DNA of 30,570 nt, taken from NCBI GenBank assembly GCA_934456295.1, contig CAKSHB010000017.1, forward strand, positions 1 through 30,570. The letters run 5' to 3'. A program made the position numbers and the translations under genes. Under the pieces are notes generated by a model. The model was not told the origin of the DNA and made no database searches. It saw nothing but the letters and a program-made list of their open reading frames with translations. Shown here piece by piece: positions 30,487 through 30,570 of this stretch. This DNA comes from an uncultured Clostridia bacterium (GTDB lineage Bacteria > Bacillota > Clostridia > UBA1381 > UMGS1253). The stretch's first letter is position 1. Each line of letters starts with the position of its first letter.

Positions 30487-30570
30487 ATGATATTATGGAA
30501 TTACGGTGTGTCGGCATTTGACAGCATAAAAACAGCCGTTATGCAAAACAGTGAGAAGTTTTCCGGCATT
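30487..30570 (+). CDS. Possible partial ORF running off the window
   Basis: An ATG opens a frame of 28 codons (MILWNYGVSAFDSIKTAVMQ and on) without a stop before the end. Codon choice is plausible for this genome, but there is no ribosome binding site and the true start could be elsewhere. Identity unknown. Confidence 0.25.
   Translation, partial: MILWNYGVSAFDSIKTAVMQNSEKFSGI

Noticed and set aside
29890..30570. Prophage or integrative element attached at tRNA-Leu
   Set aside because: No integrase and no duplicated tRNA 3' end within the window; only a small basic protein and hairpins.
1..30570. CRISPR array
   Set aside because: No regularly spaced direct repeats were seen; the repeats present are inverted and isolated.

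Overview
The window looks like a piece of chromosome from an endospore-forming anaerobic Clostridia (Firmicutes), probably an uncultured gut or sediment lineage. Evidence: an intact spoIIGA-sigE-sigG locus, spoIIP and spoIIM, strong Gram-positive ribosome binding sites with frequent GTG and TTG starts, a lipoprotein-type solute-binding protein, a copper-amine-oxidase-like stalk domain on a secreted polysaccharide lyase, and several ferredoxin-type Fe-S proteins. I do not assign a genus.

Layout. 1-2900: recO, then an amino-acid ABC uptake unit (lipoprotein receptor and permease, no ATPase) behind a promoter that sits inside a perfect dyad. 2900-3700: dCMP deaminase and an uncharacterised 56-residue gene with a structured leader. 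3900-6500: the sporulation sigma locus, read leftward as spoIIGA, sigE, sigG, with a forespore-type promoter in front of sigG. 6700-7350: two small conserved-looking genes of unknown function. 7500-12540: murA and a 1220-residue secreted heparinase II/III-like protein. 12600-15090: a sugar-nucleotide transferase fused to a phosphomannomutase-like domain that has lost its catalytic motifs. 15280-17260: spoIIP and a HAD phosphatase. 17340-19580: an XRE-cupin regulator and an acyl-CoA synthetase (leftward operon). 19890-24540: comM/yifB, proC, spoIIM (behind a sigma-E-like promoter), xerD and a coiled-coil zinc-ribbon protein. 24600-29610: a leftward four-gene unit, divergent from an AraC regulator. 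29650-30570: tRNA-Leu(TAG) with an insertion remnant in its leader, two large inverted repeats and a small basic protein.

The most interesting candidate for an undescribed system is 24603-29606. A barrel-like cysteine-rich protein and three paralogous double-[4Fe-4S] proteins, distantly like epoxyqueuosine reductase, are packed with 1-nt spacing, a 72-nt gap and a 4-nt overlap. They read divergently from a cupin-AraC regulator. The layout suggests an inducible redox pathway whose substrate cannot be read from sequence.

Sporulation genes are spread over five loci. The sequence supports a temporal order: spoIIGA/sigE (pre-divisional), sigG from a sigma-F/G-type promoter (forespore), and spoIIM from a sigma-E-type promoter (mother cell). 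SpoIIP and SpoIIM are both parts of the engulfment machinery. Housekeeping genes (recO, murA, comM, proC, xerD, tRNA-Leu) surround them, so most of the window is ordinary core chromosome. The accessory parts are the lyase, the Fe-S cluster and the far right end.
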